A stretch of 64,000 nucleotides of DNA, from contig OY987298.1 of assembly GCA_963920635.1 (NCBI GenBank), positions 144,496,257-144,560,256 of the forward strand, given 5' to 3'. Numbering within the stretch: the first letter of the stretch is position 1; each line of letters begins with the position of its first letter. A model generated the notes under the pieces. That model did no database searches, had not been told where the DNA came from, and was given only the letters and a program-made list of their open reading frames with translations. Positions 39,701 to 51,408 of this stretch are shown piece by piece. The translations under genes were made by a program, and so were the position numbers. The stretch comes from Pseudeuparius sepicola (lineage: Eukaryota; Arthropoda; Insecta; Coleoptera; Anthribidae).

Positions 39701-42700
39701 GGTGCACAACTAATTAGTAGTTTTTAATTAATTTTCGGTTATTTCTGTTCTTCTACTATTTGTGATTTCTGCTTGAAACATAAAGTGGCATTTTAAATTG
39801 TCTGTTCTATAATAATATGTCGCATTATTCTTATGTGCGTTATTTTGCCATTTATAACAATAACTATACGCCATTGAATATAAGAAATACGCCCCCTACA
39901 GGCTCAATGATAAACTAGTCTATGGGCCATGCCAACAATGAACAACAACGAAGAACAATCCAGTGTAGACCCAAGGCTAGCACCGTTCCCATGGTGACGA
40001 TGGCCCATATATTAGTTCGCATCAGGGACTCTTTAAAATAAGGGGACCCAGCATTTTACTTTCCAAAGTGAGGCCCATTCTTCCCTCATTCTAATAGTAT
40101 CAGTGATGCCAAGTATGCCATTTTATTAGAGAATCTATGAATATAACAAGTACTTTGATTATTAGTAAAAATTAATAATGGTTTCCATGATTTGTAAAAA
40201 TTAGACTTGACAATGTTGTGTCTACAATTACAGAATATGGTAACTGTCAAATGAAACAAATTTATTGTATAGTTGAAATTCTTTATTTGTCACATCTGAG
40301 ATCTGGAAGTTAGAAAACTTAAAAATTGTGAATTATGATGGGAAATTTTTTGCCTCCTTTAGAATCTATGGCACTATCTATCACATAAAACATAAAACCT
40401 AATGGCAGTTTGACACTGACATATAACATAACCTTGTACCAGCCCACTTATGTGGTCTCCTTGGAGTATACAGAAAACAAACTTCCCCTCAAGGCTTCAC
40501 TTTTCCTATGTGATAGACTGTGAAATGCTGGGTCCCCTTACTTTAAAGAGTCCCTGGTTCGCATAGTCCCGTCGGGGCGTTGGCATATTAAATTCAGTCG
40601 CGTGTCACTAAATAACGGGTTGTTCAAAAAAAACTTTTTTTGTGTTTTGTGGCAGCATTGGACTGTTACACAATTTTTGCTCAGATTTGTTTGAATGGCC
40701 AGTGTCAAAAATGATTTGTTGAATTTAGAATTATCTCTTAATTAAAACCATCTTACCTAATAAATTTAAAGAAATAGGAGCAGCCATATTACAATTTATG
40801 CTAGGTTTAGTACTATTGCTCCACTATTGGCCAGATCTTAACATTTATTTTACAACTTGACATTTATTGTAAGAAAACAAAACTTTAGAATTACTGCTAA
40901 AGAACGAATCATACTTGCAGGCAAAAGCGGGAGAAAACGTGGGCGCCCTCCTAAGAGGCATAAAAGTGAAGGACGTAGAGAGGGGGATGATTTTGTGCGC
41001 TTCCGGTAGCGCGAAACTGAGCAACCGCTTCAGCGCCAGCATATATTTCCTGTCGAAAGCGGAAGGGGGCAGATCGAAACCAGTCACCAGCAAATATTGC
41101 CAACAACTTTTCAGCCGGACGTGGAACGTGGCGTGTCGAATCGACGTTGGTAAGTAGAATTATGACGAGTAGTCCTGTCAGTTGTCAAAACACACCTTTT
41201 GCTGTGAATATTTCTTTTAAGAGGGGGTTGCCGACAGCGAAAGTGACATTAGATTTCGTATTTTTTTAAGTTGTATAGCATAAAATCTAATAACATTTTA
41301 CCTGGCACAAATTTAGTACAAACATCCCTGTCTTCATTTTAATCATAAGATCTTAAAAGCATATGCACTGGAATTATTATTTTTTCCAAGGTTTTCATAA
41401 ACTATAAAACAAAACACTGCTTGTAATATCTTATGATTAAAATGAAGACAGAGATGTTTGTACTAAATTTTTGCCAGGTAAAATGTTATTAGATTTTATG
41501 CTATACAACTTAAAAAAATACGAAATCTAACGTTTTGAATAAAATGAAAACTCCAGTTTTTCCCTTAGGGATCCACCTGTTAAAGATTGTATGACCGATA
41601 TTCACGGATACCAGCAGATTTACGTTTATATTTGAAATTTTTCTGTTACTCCATAATGTAAAATATAGCATATACAGGGTGACAGGGGAGGCCATTGGCG
41701 ACAAGAAAACCCCAATATGTTGTTATCCAATTGTTAACCGTTTTCAAGATACGGGGTGTTGAAGTTTTCATGAAAAAAATATTTTGCTTTATGTCCGAAA
41801 CTAGAAACAATATTTGAACCAAATTTTGCATAAGACATGTTGTCATGAAGAGCCAAAACTCCTGCCAGTATCAAGCTCACCAGTTGACCAGTGACGGAGA
41901 TAGGGGTCACCGGGAAAAATAATAATTTATAAATAAAAAAAAATATGAATATTCGGTGTACGGTTAAAAAAATACAATTTTTAGATACACAATTTATTTG
42001 GCAACAAATTAGGATACTTGGTCCGTATCATCTACCATTTTGCAGTAAATGCGATTTTTTGTTAATTTTTAACGTTATGTTGAAAATTTAAACAAATGTG
42101 TTTCATTATTTCAGAAGATGTTCAAACCACGATACACTTACCCACGGTATGTCATTGCGCATCTTGTGACGTCAGTTGCGAATCAGAATTTAAATTGCTC
42201 CATATGTTTTACACAGCAATAGATACTTTTTTATGGGTTTTTGCTTATTTTAAACGTTTTCTTTTAAATAAGTGTTGTTAAAAATATGTAGATTATATTA
42301 CTAGAATGAATGAATATTCAGTTTATAAAAAACACATTTAATTTGATAATTATTATAATTCTACAAATAATTTGTTTTCTTTGCGTTTTAGCTAATTAAT
42401 TAATGTACACAAGCCTCGACACAGGCACAACCTGCACAACTAATGCTTAGTTTATAGTTAAACAACAAACAAAACAACATAATAAATAGTGAGTAAAATA
42501 GGGATCAAATAATGATTCCCTTTAACCATAACAAGGCTAATTTTTTATTGCACATTCTATTTCATTTGCTGTATAAACCAGGCATAACTCTGTTGAGTCC
42601 CCTATTTTTAATGCTCCGTTCTATAAATAATCTGTTTCCTTACCAGATTATTGTCCTTTGGAAATCTATTCTTCCCTTACTGTTTCTATTATTATTTGGA

Positions 42701-43779
42701 CATACTCTGACTGCACATCCCGGCACTGTCGAGCTGGACTGACGATCAGTCAGTTGTTTACACTTTTTTTCTTGACACATTAAACTGTAAACTATAAAAA
42801 ATGGTAAAACACAACCGAAGACACCATGCATTATTCACAATTCGTGATTCGCAACTGATGTAGATGCGCAAAATTGCCTTGTTTTCGGATTTGTTAGTGA
42901 CATACCGTGGGTAAGTGTATCGTGGTTCAAACTAGCCCCTGCACCAATGGCATATCAGTGTTTCAATTTTCACCCTCAGTTTTAGTTCCGCGTTACACCA
43001 AGTAGAACCAAGTAGATTCAAAATAATGTTAAAAATTTTAAAAAAGCGAATTTACTGCAAAATGGTAGCCGATACGAAACAAGTAACCAAACTTGTTGCC
43101 AAATAAATTGTGTATCTAAAAATAGTTTTTTTTTTAATCGTACACCGAGTATTGTATTATTTTTTATAAAATTATTATTTTTCCCGGTGACCCCCAACTT
43201 CGCCACTGGTCAACCGGTGAGCTTGATACTGGCAGAAGTTTTGGCTCTTCATGACAACATGTCGTATACCAAATTTGGTTCAAATATCCTTTCTAGCAAA
43301 AATTGTTTTTGAAAATTTCAACACCCCGTATCTTGAAAACGGTTAACAATTGGATAACAACATATTGGGGTTTTCTCGTCGCAAATGGCCTCCCCTGTCA
43401 CCCAGAGCCGTTTGATCCATGACTTACAGGACACCCTGTATATCGGCCACCGATATATTCAAAATTGACTAGAGACAGTATTTGGGATCATATGTAACTT
43501 TACCCGATATTTTGGATTAAATAAAATATCAGCAAAAAAAAATGTTTCTCAACGACTTGGAAATTTCAATTTTGCCTTTGACCTTTAGACGAGAATGTGG
43601 GTATGATCATGCCAGGCGAACATGGAATTGTCACAGTGACGCTCTTGTGGAAAATGGTGATGACGGCGGGACAACAGTTTACCGTTAGGGAAAATAATAT
43701 CACCGTCGCCACGGGTATTATAACGGAAACATTACCAAATGTTAATATTGTGGGTAGCTTAGGAAAGTTAGTTTTGTAA
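33786..43779 (+). CDS. TUFM: Elongation factor Tu, mitochondrial (divergent; possibly an EF-Tu2 paralogue)
   Basis: Four exons, 33786-34352, 36859-37233, 40921-41149 and 43589-43779, join in frame to 453 aa, the usual length. EF-Tu brings aminoacyl-tRNA to the mitochondrial ribosome with GTP. Residues 1-52 look like a presequence (no acidic residues until 54). Then come G1 GHVDHGKT (64-71), switch I RGITIN (104-109), G3 DCPGH (126-130), G4 NKAD (181-184) and GSAL (G5). Domain 2 has [13 protein letters not shown] and [12 protein letters not shown], and domain 3 [10 protein letters not shown]. It is less conserved than typical TUFM: HTDCPGH for HVDCPGH, and many changes in domains 2-3. Insects such as Drosophila have two mitochondrial EF-Tu genes, so this may be the less conserved one. 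Introns of 2.5, 3.7 and 2.4 kb are packed with DNA elements. AATAAA is at 43785. Confidence 0.93.
34512..35356. mobile_element. MITE with 7 bp target duplication, copy 1 (EF-Tu intron 1)
   Basis: Ends CTGGACGACACTATATTAAA and TTTAATATAGTGTTGGTTCAG are inverted repeats. The flanks are CCTGAGC at 34505-34511 and 35357-35363. The element is 845 bp and has no recognisable protein. Its interior matches 57494-58307 over most of its length (for example AAAATGGCGACTTATTATAG). Confidence 0.88.
36210..36815. repeat. Composite hairpin repeat, uninterrupted copy
   Basis: Two parts. 36210-36345 is a hairpin: TTCATTACGAGTCTGGAAAT pairs with ATTTCTGGACGTGTAATGAA, closing on a loop GAGGCGCAGCCGAA. 36340-36815 is bounded by inverted TATTATACTTCTTTGAAAA and TTTTCAAAGAAATATAATA. 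The whole is repeated at 61245-62672, where another element has inserted. It ends 43 bp before EF-Tu exon 2. Confidence 0.8.
37463..39419. mobile_element. hAT-like element, full-length copy (EF-Tu intron 2)
   Basis: Ends CAGGGACCCTTTAAAATAAG and CTTATTTTAAAGAGTCCCTG are inverted repeats extending to GGGGACCCAGCATT. The flanks are an exact 8 bp GACTAATC (37455-37462 and 39420-39427). At 1957 bp it is long enough for a decayed gene. Open stretches occur on the minus strand (38417-38623), but I recognise no transposase motif. It is the parent form of 40023-40556. Confidence 0.9.
39428..40022. other. Unique or repeated sequence between the two hAT-like copies
   Basis: It is AT-rich with no exon. 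Its last ~90 bp (from 39933), together with 40557-40603, is a copy of the reverse complement of 62921-63058, so it belongs to another dispersed repeat into which the 40023 element inserted. Confidence 0.55.
40023..40556. mobile_element. Internal-deletion derivative of the 37463 hAT-like element, inverted
   Basis: Ends CAGGGACTCTTTAAAATAAG and CTTTAAAGAGTCCCTG are flanked by exact 8 bp GTTCGCAT (40015-40022 and 40557-40564). Its left half is the reverse complement of 39200-39419 and its right half that of 37463-37793. The join lies at TTGTAGAC, which occurs at 37786-37793 and 39200-39207 of the parent. It is 534 bp long. Confidence 0.93.
41217..41532. mobile_element. TTAA MITE, copy 3, right end lost (EF-Tu intron 3)
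   Basis: It begins TTAAGAGGGGGTTGCCGACA and follows the 5379 copy to CGAAATCTAACG at 41521-41532. The final ~35 bp, including the outer TTAA, are missing. It starts 68 bp after EF-Tu exon 3. Confidence 0.87.
41673..43440. mobile_element. Long palindromic element (CAGGGTG ends) with an insertion in its loop
   Basis: The left arm (41673-~42080, from TACAGGGTGACAGGGGAGGCC) is inverted at ~43035-43440. The arms share long tracts such as AACCGTTTTCAAGATACGGGG. The right side carries an extra ~40 bp before the final CACCCTGTA. The loop contains the separate element 42128-42924. The terminal style matches the mariner-type foldbacks at 23930, 50937 and 60514, but no transposase remnant is visible here. 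Confidence 0.82.
42128..42924. mobile_element. hAT-like element nested in the loop of the palindrome
   Basis: Ends CACGATACACTTACCCACGG and CCGTGGGTAAGTGTATCGTG are perfect inverted repeats. The flanks are an exact 8 bp GTTCAAAC (42120-42127 and 42925-42932). The inversion continues inward to GATGCGCAA-type sequence. Open frames (42512-42742) encode nothing I recognise. The ends are related to those of 49960-50248. Confidence 0.9.
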
Positions 43780-44032
43780 TCCTAAATAAATAATTATAAG
43801 TTTAGTTGTCTGTTTTATTCGACAATCCGCAAACCTAAGCTATTGTCTTTTCCTACCTGCTTTTATGTTGTTATAGTCTCCACTCTCCAACATATGGCAC
43901 AGAATATTACACTTATGTACTTTCTCAACTTCACATCCATAGAGATATAAAAAATAATCTTTGTTGATAACCATACTGTAATCTTTACATTGCTTGCCAA
44001 AAAAGGTTGGTTATTTTCTACCAGAGGTCAGA
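43780..44032. other. EF-Tu 3' UTR and flank
   Basis: AATAAA at 43785-43790 lies only six bases after the stop codon, so the 3' UTR is probably very short. The rest is AT-rich with nothing recognised. Confidence 0.5.
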
Positions 44033-44321
44033 ATAGTATATTTCCTAACAAGTGCGGAAAGTGCGACTTTTCCGCACGCGATTGCAGTTGGCTGAATGAT
44101 GCGTAGCGGAGTTCAGCCAAGAAATCGAGTGGGGAAAAAACACTTTCCGCAAGAGTTAGGAACACTATTTTTTCTACAAGCGTGCGGAAAAGTAAGACAC
44201 TTTTCCGCATGCATTTTAGTTTAGAAAGTGTCACTTGTCCGCACTAGTGCGGAAAAGTAGTGCGGAAAAGTGACACTTTCTAAACTAAAAGGCGTACTTT
44301 TCCGCACGCTTGTAGAAAAAA
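44033..44321. repeat. Pair of hairpin repeats rich in TTTTCCGCAC
   Basis: 44033-44168 is an imperfect hairpin (CCTAACAAGTGCGGAAAGTG against CACTTTCCGCAAGAGTTAGG) with a GC-richer loop containing GATGCGTAGCGGAGTTCAGCC. 44170-44321 is an almost perfect palindrome, from TTTTTCTACAAGCGTGCGGA to its complement, centred near 44246 on GCACTAGTGC. Both are built from AAAAGTGCGGAAAAGT units. Confidence 0.8.
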
Positions 44322-47300
44322 CACTTTTCAAACAAACCGGAAAAGTGGTGTTTTCTTTAAATGGTTGTACTCAATAGGTGGCGTGCATGTAGTACTAGTC
44401 CTACCAGTTTCTGGTAAAAAACTGCGGCCATTTTGTCAAGAGGAGTACAAATAAATATAGAACTTTTGTCATATTTCGCTCAGAATGCTGAATTTATTTA
44501 CCGTATTATAGGTGAAGTAAAAAAAGATAAACGCAACCAGTTCTTAAATAAGACATATTTATTACAGTTTATTTAGTTACATATTTTAAATAATTTCATA
44601 TTTATTCATTTATTTATATATTTATAGATAACGCAATTCAATACAGGCAGTTTTTTTTCCACACACGGTTACTTGCCTAGAACCACACAAGTGTTTTCAC
44701 AGTTATACAATATCGGCAAAACAAAAATATATATATACTAATAAAAACAAAGAGAAACAAAACAAAAATACTGCTTTAGATCAGCTCACAACTATTTTTT
44801 TTACTGTTAAAATTCACCCGCAGCAGCACAGTCATCCATCCCTAATCCACACCTACACGTAATTGCTTTTTTATTAAAACTGCAGTTGTGCATTTTTTTT
44901 GGCCCGGTGTTGAGCCTCCTCGATAAAAAAAAGGTCACCTACAGTCGGGGCGAGACAGATTATGTAACACGTCAGTGGTTTTTTTACTTCTACGATTTCG
45001 AAGCTTCAAGTCGCCTGGAAAGTACTTTTAATTTTATACATTGCTAATTATGATCGTTAACAGCGTTCTTAGATATTTGTGCGCAAAGAAATAATATAGA
45101 TTTGAAAACTGAATACAGCGAGGTTTCAGGCACATTAATTAAATAAGGGAATGAAAGATGCAGATATCTATTCTCATAAAAATAATTTGTGAAGTTTATA
45201 AAAGGATACTTTTGTCATATTCGAATAATATTTGAATACCTTGTCAATATCGAAAAATATTAGCAATTCATCTCTTATAAGAAATAGAAACGAAAATACA
45301 TTTTCTTAAATTATTTCTCAAAGTATTCAAATGAGAGAAAAGTGTTTTCGAATATTTTTGAAGTTCGTTGATGGACAGTAGACACAAAATTCAGTATTTG
45401 AATGCAAAAGTACCACCATCGTTGATTTGAAATGAGCGATCTCCATCTTTCAAGTTGTGTACTCCCAAGGCAACCCGAATAAACATGCCGAGGAGAAAGG
45501 AAACAGCTACGACATTACACATTCTGTCACAAGAGTGTGTATATAGTCAAGACGTAAAACTAATCAGCTATGACACATTCATTGACATAGATCTTGGCCG
45601 GAAATATTCGAAAACAAAAATATTTCATTTTCGTTTCTACAACTTGACCACAGACTCACAGTTATAAATATTTATAATTTATTAACAAATATAACATTCA
45701 GTAAACTTGGTCAACACAAACAGTGCGATTCGAACGGGACGAGCACGATGCGTGTCTAGGGCAAAACGAAGCTACGTCGAAAATTAATCGAAAATAAAAA
45801 TGCTGATTGTTGAGGCTCAACTGTTGAGCAAAAATCGAGGTGCTCCCCTCCCGTCGCTTCGATCCAAAATTTCACTGTTTCTGTTTTCTTGTAGACTAGT
45901 GGGCACATATATATTATTATTAATTACTCCCTACTGAACTAATAGAAGCATGAATTGTATCAATGACATTTTCAATGTCCTCGAGCTGAATCCACGTGAA
46001 ATAAGGGAAGGCGTTACCCTACGGGAAAAATCGAAAACGGAGAAACGATTTACAATGGTCATAACTAGAATTTAGCTTTATTAAGAAGAGTGTAGATTTA
46101 CAAAGGAATATCGATTGCCATTTATGTTGTTTTTGTTTTTTCGGAACAAACCCAAAGGTACTTAAATTAGAAGATATGATCCATTCGAAATATCTAGACT
46201 TTTCGCTAAATCCGCACGGCTGACTAAATTCTAGCGTTTTAAAATTAAAATTACGGTCGAGAACGATTTGTACACCTTAACTTATTTGTAAATCAGTTAA
46301 CGCAGACACATAGGTATTACACTTTGTGCAACTATGGATTGTAAAAATTAAAAAGTCTCCATTGCTTACCCTAGACTTTAAAAATACACATAATCGAGTT
46401 AAAATGAAACATGAAGTATATTCTAGTTAACTTTTTATTTCCTCTCCTCACTGACGTATATTACTCTCATCTATTGGACTTAAGTACTTTACAAAAAAAA
46501 AACGCTGATAGATGAAAACCGAGACAGAATACATAAAAATACGACGATAAGCGACAACAAAACGACGTAATGCTTAATGATTTGTGCTTCTAAGTTAAAA
46601 TATTGCACTAGCTCTCTAAGATCAACAAAAAAAAAATAAATATAAAAACAGTTTGTAAAAAATAGGTTAACATAATATAAAAAATATTTCATATACCACT
46701 AAATACAAGCTGGGTGGGATTTTTAAACACAGGGCGATAAACTTTACAATACAATCAATATATATAAATATAATGCGAATCAGATTTGATCAAAAACAAT
46801 GATAAAACTTCGGGGGCTATCACAATTTTGAAAGGGTTACCGTACAGCTGATTTTGAACGGGCGCTTGGCGCCCAAGGCTATTAATTTTTCGATACATCA
46901 ATGTTTCCAATTTTGCTAATTTCGAAGAAGCTGCAGATTCCTAACCTGCAAAATATACAAACGCACTTTGTGTGGCGAGTTTCCGACAGATACTCGACCG
47001 ACACTGAAGTCGACGTGTTTGAGCGACGGGCGTGTGGGACAGGAGGTGACGGTGGTACCAGGTTTGGAAGACTTAAATTTTAACGATACAATAAAAACTA
47101 TGACAGGCGGCTATTTGCTTGGCCCTACGCTGATTGTAACTGTGAGCACATTGTCGAAACGGTTATACAACTAACGAAACTACAGAGATCAAGAATTATT
47201 GTGTGAACTCGAAAACCCTTCCTACGGAAACACTAATCGCCTCTTTTTCAGCACTGATCGGGGGTGTCGGGTTATCTTCTGTTGTTTGCGCAACACCAAC

Positions 47301-49951
47301 ACACTTGTTTTTTTTTTTTCAAACAAATTTTGTATGCACTATTCGCATTTTTTAACCTTTTTATTCAATATTATAATAGAGACAACCGATAAGATTTTTT
47401 TGGCAAATTCCGATAATATTTCAAGACTCGTTATGAATGAATCTCTGTAATTTTTTTAAAAAAGTCCTTACCATTGATATTTATAGTCTTTGTGATCTAG
47501 TGATGGTAGTAAATGTTAAAGGCCGATATAAAATTTTATGTATAGTCCTCCTTACGGCAGAATGCGTGCGACGTAAGGGGGAAGAACTCGCAAATATTAT
47601 AGAATTAGTCACAGTTCAGGGGCATAGCTCAATTTTGTGTAACTCACTGACTTAATTTTCATAAAATTGTTATTCAATTTATTGTTAATATTATTCTTAA
47701 CGGTGATGCCTTAGACTATGGAGAAAGGCAAACCCTTATAACATTGGCAATTATTTCCCGTGCTTGAGAATGCAACGTCCTTCCTTGTTAACTCATTTTG
47801 CACAAGTTAACTCCCGAACATACGAAACGCCACTGAGCTCTCTGAGCCGGCGGAAAAAACTTGCCAGCGGCCTAAAAAATGAGGTCTGTGTGGTAGACTA
47901 AATACGCAGTTAACTTTACGTACTATAGAAACAGGAACAAACGCGTTAGCTAACTGCTTTTGTCAGCCAACTGCTTGGTATAAGTGCTGTGTTGCCGTAT
48001 TTCAAAGGCGATGGTAGACGCGACGATGTTGAAAAAAATATAATAGGTGTTTTATCACACCGCGTTAAAAATAAATGATAAACAAAAATGGGTAAGTGGT
48101 CCCGTGATGCGAGCTTTATTTTTTCGGTATAACAAGAGTTCGAAAATTCGGCTTCAATATGATAAAACTTGCCAATAAATAACGACTACTCGTATAGGAA
48201 ATCTCGCAACGCTGCCCGCATTCTTTAGAAACGTTTTCTTTCGTGCTTTGGACTATAGAGTGTCTAATAGTAGCCAATATTTTGGTATCCCTAACATAGA
48301 GGACGTAATTTTGTCTCTATTAATTGTTTCACGCCCTGTATTTTGGAAACAAGCCCATTAAGAAGGTTTACTTTGGTTAGAATATGAGTTGTCCTGCGGA
48401 CATAAAAGTAGAAGTAATTTTTGGCTTAAAATTTATTAAAGAATCATCTGTAAAATTTTATGCTCATAATTTCCAGACACCCTGTAGATATAGTATTTTA
48501 CCTTTATCTAAAGTTTAAAGACCACTAAATTAAGGATATATCTGAAAAACATTATGTTTAATAATTATTTTTCTGAAAATATGACACCAAAATAAAATTG
48601 AAAAACTGCGGCATTAGTCCGACATTTCTATCATCATAGATTGAGTCGGAACTTTCTTCAAAATGTCAGTTTTTTTTAGTGTAACTATTTCACAAAACTG
48701 AAATTGGCAGAATCTATTTTTCTCTATAAGATTTGTAGATGCAACGCTTTGTAATAATCTCAGACAAATAATAAACAGACTAATATTTCAATACAATACA
48801 GACCCTGCCAATGTGTAGTAACATTATTTGTCCGAGTTAGTAATATAAATCTAAAACAAAACAATGCAATGATTGCACCATTGCCAAATTTTTTCATAAA
48901 TTTATCTTGTACTTACGAAATAAATGTAGAACCAACGTTAAAAAACATCAATTTGGAACAATTAGTTGATACCTACAATCTACAGTAAAAATTTGGACAG
49001 TTAACATTTAACAATAAATTTTACTCCTTTTGTCAATTTACTGATCCTACTTGGTCTATAAATAATATCCTTGATGAGTTGCTTATTCTGTCTAATAATA
49101 ATGTGGCAACGTTGCACGAGCTCTTTGTGATCATTGTACATTTGCTTTATTATGCCCTAACAGCTGATCCAGAATTCGTTGAGATTTTGCCGCATTGTGT
49201 TGATGTGTTTCGAGTGTTTACTTTTGCGTTATTCTTGTTTTTTTTATGGGATTTTGGGGTTATTGTACAAAAAACATAGTCAAGTTAGTAATTAGCAAAT
49301 TAGTATAGTTTTAAGAACGATGGGAAGAGTAAAGTGTTGGATTTATCGCATAGGAAATGAAACCTCTGGTTATCATATCACAGGATAAACAATATCCAGT
49401 ATGAAAAGTCGACGCCATTGCTGGTAGAATGCTTTTATCGTGCAGACCAGAATCACTAAAGAATGGAATGCGATGAATGCATCAGGGATGTACTCAAATA
49501 TATTGGGAATTACACCAGATTTGGGATTTCCCAGAATTCTTTACCTGTACTTTGCCATCAATGTGTACCCTTTTCTACTGTTTACTGTTTATTATCTGTG
49601 CACAGAGGTTATAACAATATCCAAACCATTAATGTAAGAAAATAATTTAATCCCGGTCCTGTGTCCCATCGATTTTTATAGGGCTTGGTTTAAAATAAAG
49701 AAGTAACGTGACTTCAAAGTGAGATTCTATTGGAGAATGAGTTTGTATAAAAAACGAAAGTCACTACCGCCGAGATCAAAGGCGCCGACAGGAAGACTTA
49801 CAACTAGGTATTCCCTGAACTGTGATTATATGATGCAGGCTTAAGTATTAAATTTGTTGTTTTTGTTTTGAGTAGGCATTTTTTTATGTGTTGGCTGGTT
49901 ACAATGCAGCCTTTAGGTTAGTCTATGTTTATTATTTGTGTGAGGTAATAA
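44322..49951. other. 5.6 kb with no recognised gene
   Basis: It is AT-rich throughout, with short open frames only. I checked the longest (45455-45667, 47199-47450, 47437-47655, 49079-49279) and none shows a domain, signal-anchor pattern or exon boundaries I can defend. Inverted structures are rarer here than elsewhere in the window. It may include a long 3' UTR of Galpha-s, transcribed leftward from 56521; nothing in the sequence proves that. Confidence 0.4.
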
Positions 49952-49959
49952 GTATATAG

Positions 49960-50248
49960 CACAATACACAGATATCGGTATGCCAGCTAGGAGAACGAAA
50001 ATTAAATTCTTCTGCGCACCTACGTCACTTCGACAAAAGCGCGGCCAACTTATAAAAAATAGTCCTGAAATTAGTCTCACTGACATACGGCAGTTATCAA
50101 TTGCACTTCAAATTAAATCCAAAAACAGAATGTAGGCACCTTGATGGACACCATTTAAAAATAAAAGGTAGCCATGATTTTGTCGAATAAACGTCACCAT
50201 TGACGTTACAGCACCTGCGCGCGCGGACATACCGTTATGTGTGTATCG
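49960..50248. mobile_element. 289 bp hAT-type MITE
   Basis: Ends CACAATACACAGATATCGGT and TACCGTTATGTGTGTATCGTG form imperfect inverted repeats. The flanks are an exact 8 bp GTATATAG (49952-49959 and 50249-50256). The ends resemble those of 42128-42924 (CACGATACAC followed by CGGTATG). It is non-coding and relatively GC-rich near its right end. Confidence 0.85.
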
Positions 50249-50936
50249 TGGTATATAGGTAAAAAATTAAATAAATAAGTCATCCAGACTCCAGAAACAC
50301 TGTTGGTAGGTTATCGCAAATTTTAACAATCTTTAGAAGGGCCTTCCACATTACAAATCAAAATTTGTGTACATACATTATTTGTCTGTTGTGCTTTTCA
50401 ATGTTTAATAGTTAAAAAATGCGGGTGTGCAATTTGTTGAGAAACAGACTCCAGTCCCCTTTGTAATTTTCAAAATCCTGAAATATATTGGAAGTGCGCA
50501 ACAAACAGAGACTCCCCGAACCCAACACAAACTTTGTACTTCGCATTTTCTGTGTTTTCTGAGGAGATTCCATTCGTCGACTACCAAACAAAATCCCCGT
50601 CGCAACATAAATAAAAAAAAAATCACGCAAAGCATCGCGCTTGCCAAACACATATTTTTCTTCGTTTTCCTAAATATTTTGTGATTTGCGTTGTTCTGTT
50701 TGGTCCTACGGTTTTGTCGTCTTGAAATTATGCAGAGAATAGCGTAAGACGAGACAGGTTGAAGTGATTACTCGACCGCTGTGAGGTTAGGAAAACTTTG
50801 GGACGTCGGAATTTTTCCATCTTGAAAATATAGTTCGTTTTGGCAGAATCAACATAAAAAGCTATGTTTTGTAAAATAATTAGGAAAGATTCCAGAGATT
50901 GACAACAATAAGTGCAAAAGTGAAAAGTTAGATGTA

Positions 50937-51408
50937 CAGGGTGTTCCCGTATATTTTGACCCACCCCTAGAGCCTTTATTTTTCTACTTAGAAAAAATTA
51001 CTTAAATGAAAGTTGTAGGGTTTTTCTGAACCGCTAGGATCTGTTACTAGATAAAACAAATGAGCGCGTCGCAAATTTATGAAAAAATATAAAATTACTT
51101 TTTTTAATGGAACACCCTGTATATTTGTGGATTTTTGAATGGCACGCATTTTTCCGATTCCAACAAAATATGTTATATGTTTGCTCTAAGCGTTCGCATG
51201 ATATTCCAAATTGTAGATAAATACGATTTTTATATTTAATCAAAGGTTGCCATGGAAAAACATTTCATCTTAGACAAGAGTATTTCTGTAAATCCATTAT
51301 TTTTGGGACAATACACCTTGGTACCCTACAACTTTCATTTAAGTAATTTTTTTCTAACTCGAAAAATAAAGGCTCTAGGGGTGGGTCAAAATATACGGGA
51401 ACACCCTG
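50937..51408. mobile_element. Foldback element with CAGGGTGTTCCC ends, TA flanked
   Basis: The left arm (50937-51019, CAGGGTGTTCCCGTATATTT) is inverted at 51318-51408 (AAATATACGGGAACACCCTG). TA dinucleotides lie on both sides, the target preference of Tc1/mariner. A third CACCCTGTA occurs inside at 51113. It is non-coding and 472 bp long. Confidence 0.85.

Noticed and set aside
42512..42742. Open frame with a hydrophobic stretch followed by [10 protein letters not shown], reminiscent of LINE N-termini ending in NPGP
   Set aside because: The motif does not match, and the frame lies inside a hAT-like element with no RT nearby.
44535..47660. Possible small genes in the long region after EF-Tu
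   Set aside because: All open frames are under 90 codons, lack recognisable domains and have AT-rich, stop-dense surroundings.
50405..50684. Overlapping open frames on both strands
   Set aside because: No domain, no splice context and ordinary AT-rich composition; overlapping frames on both strands suggest chance.
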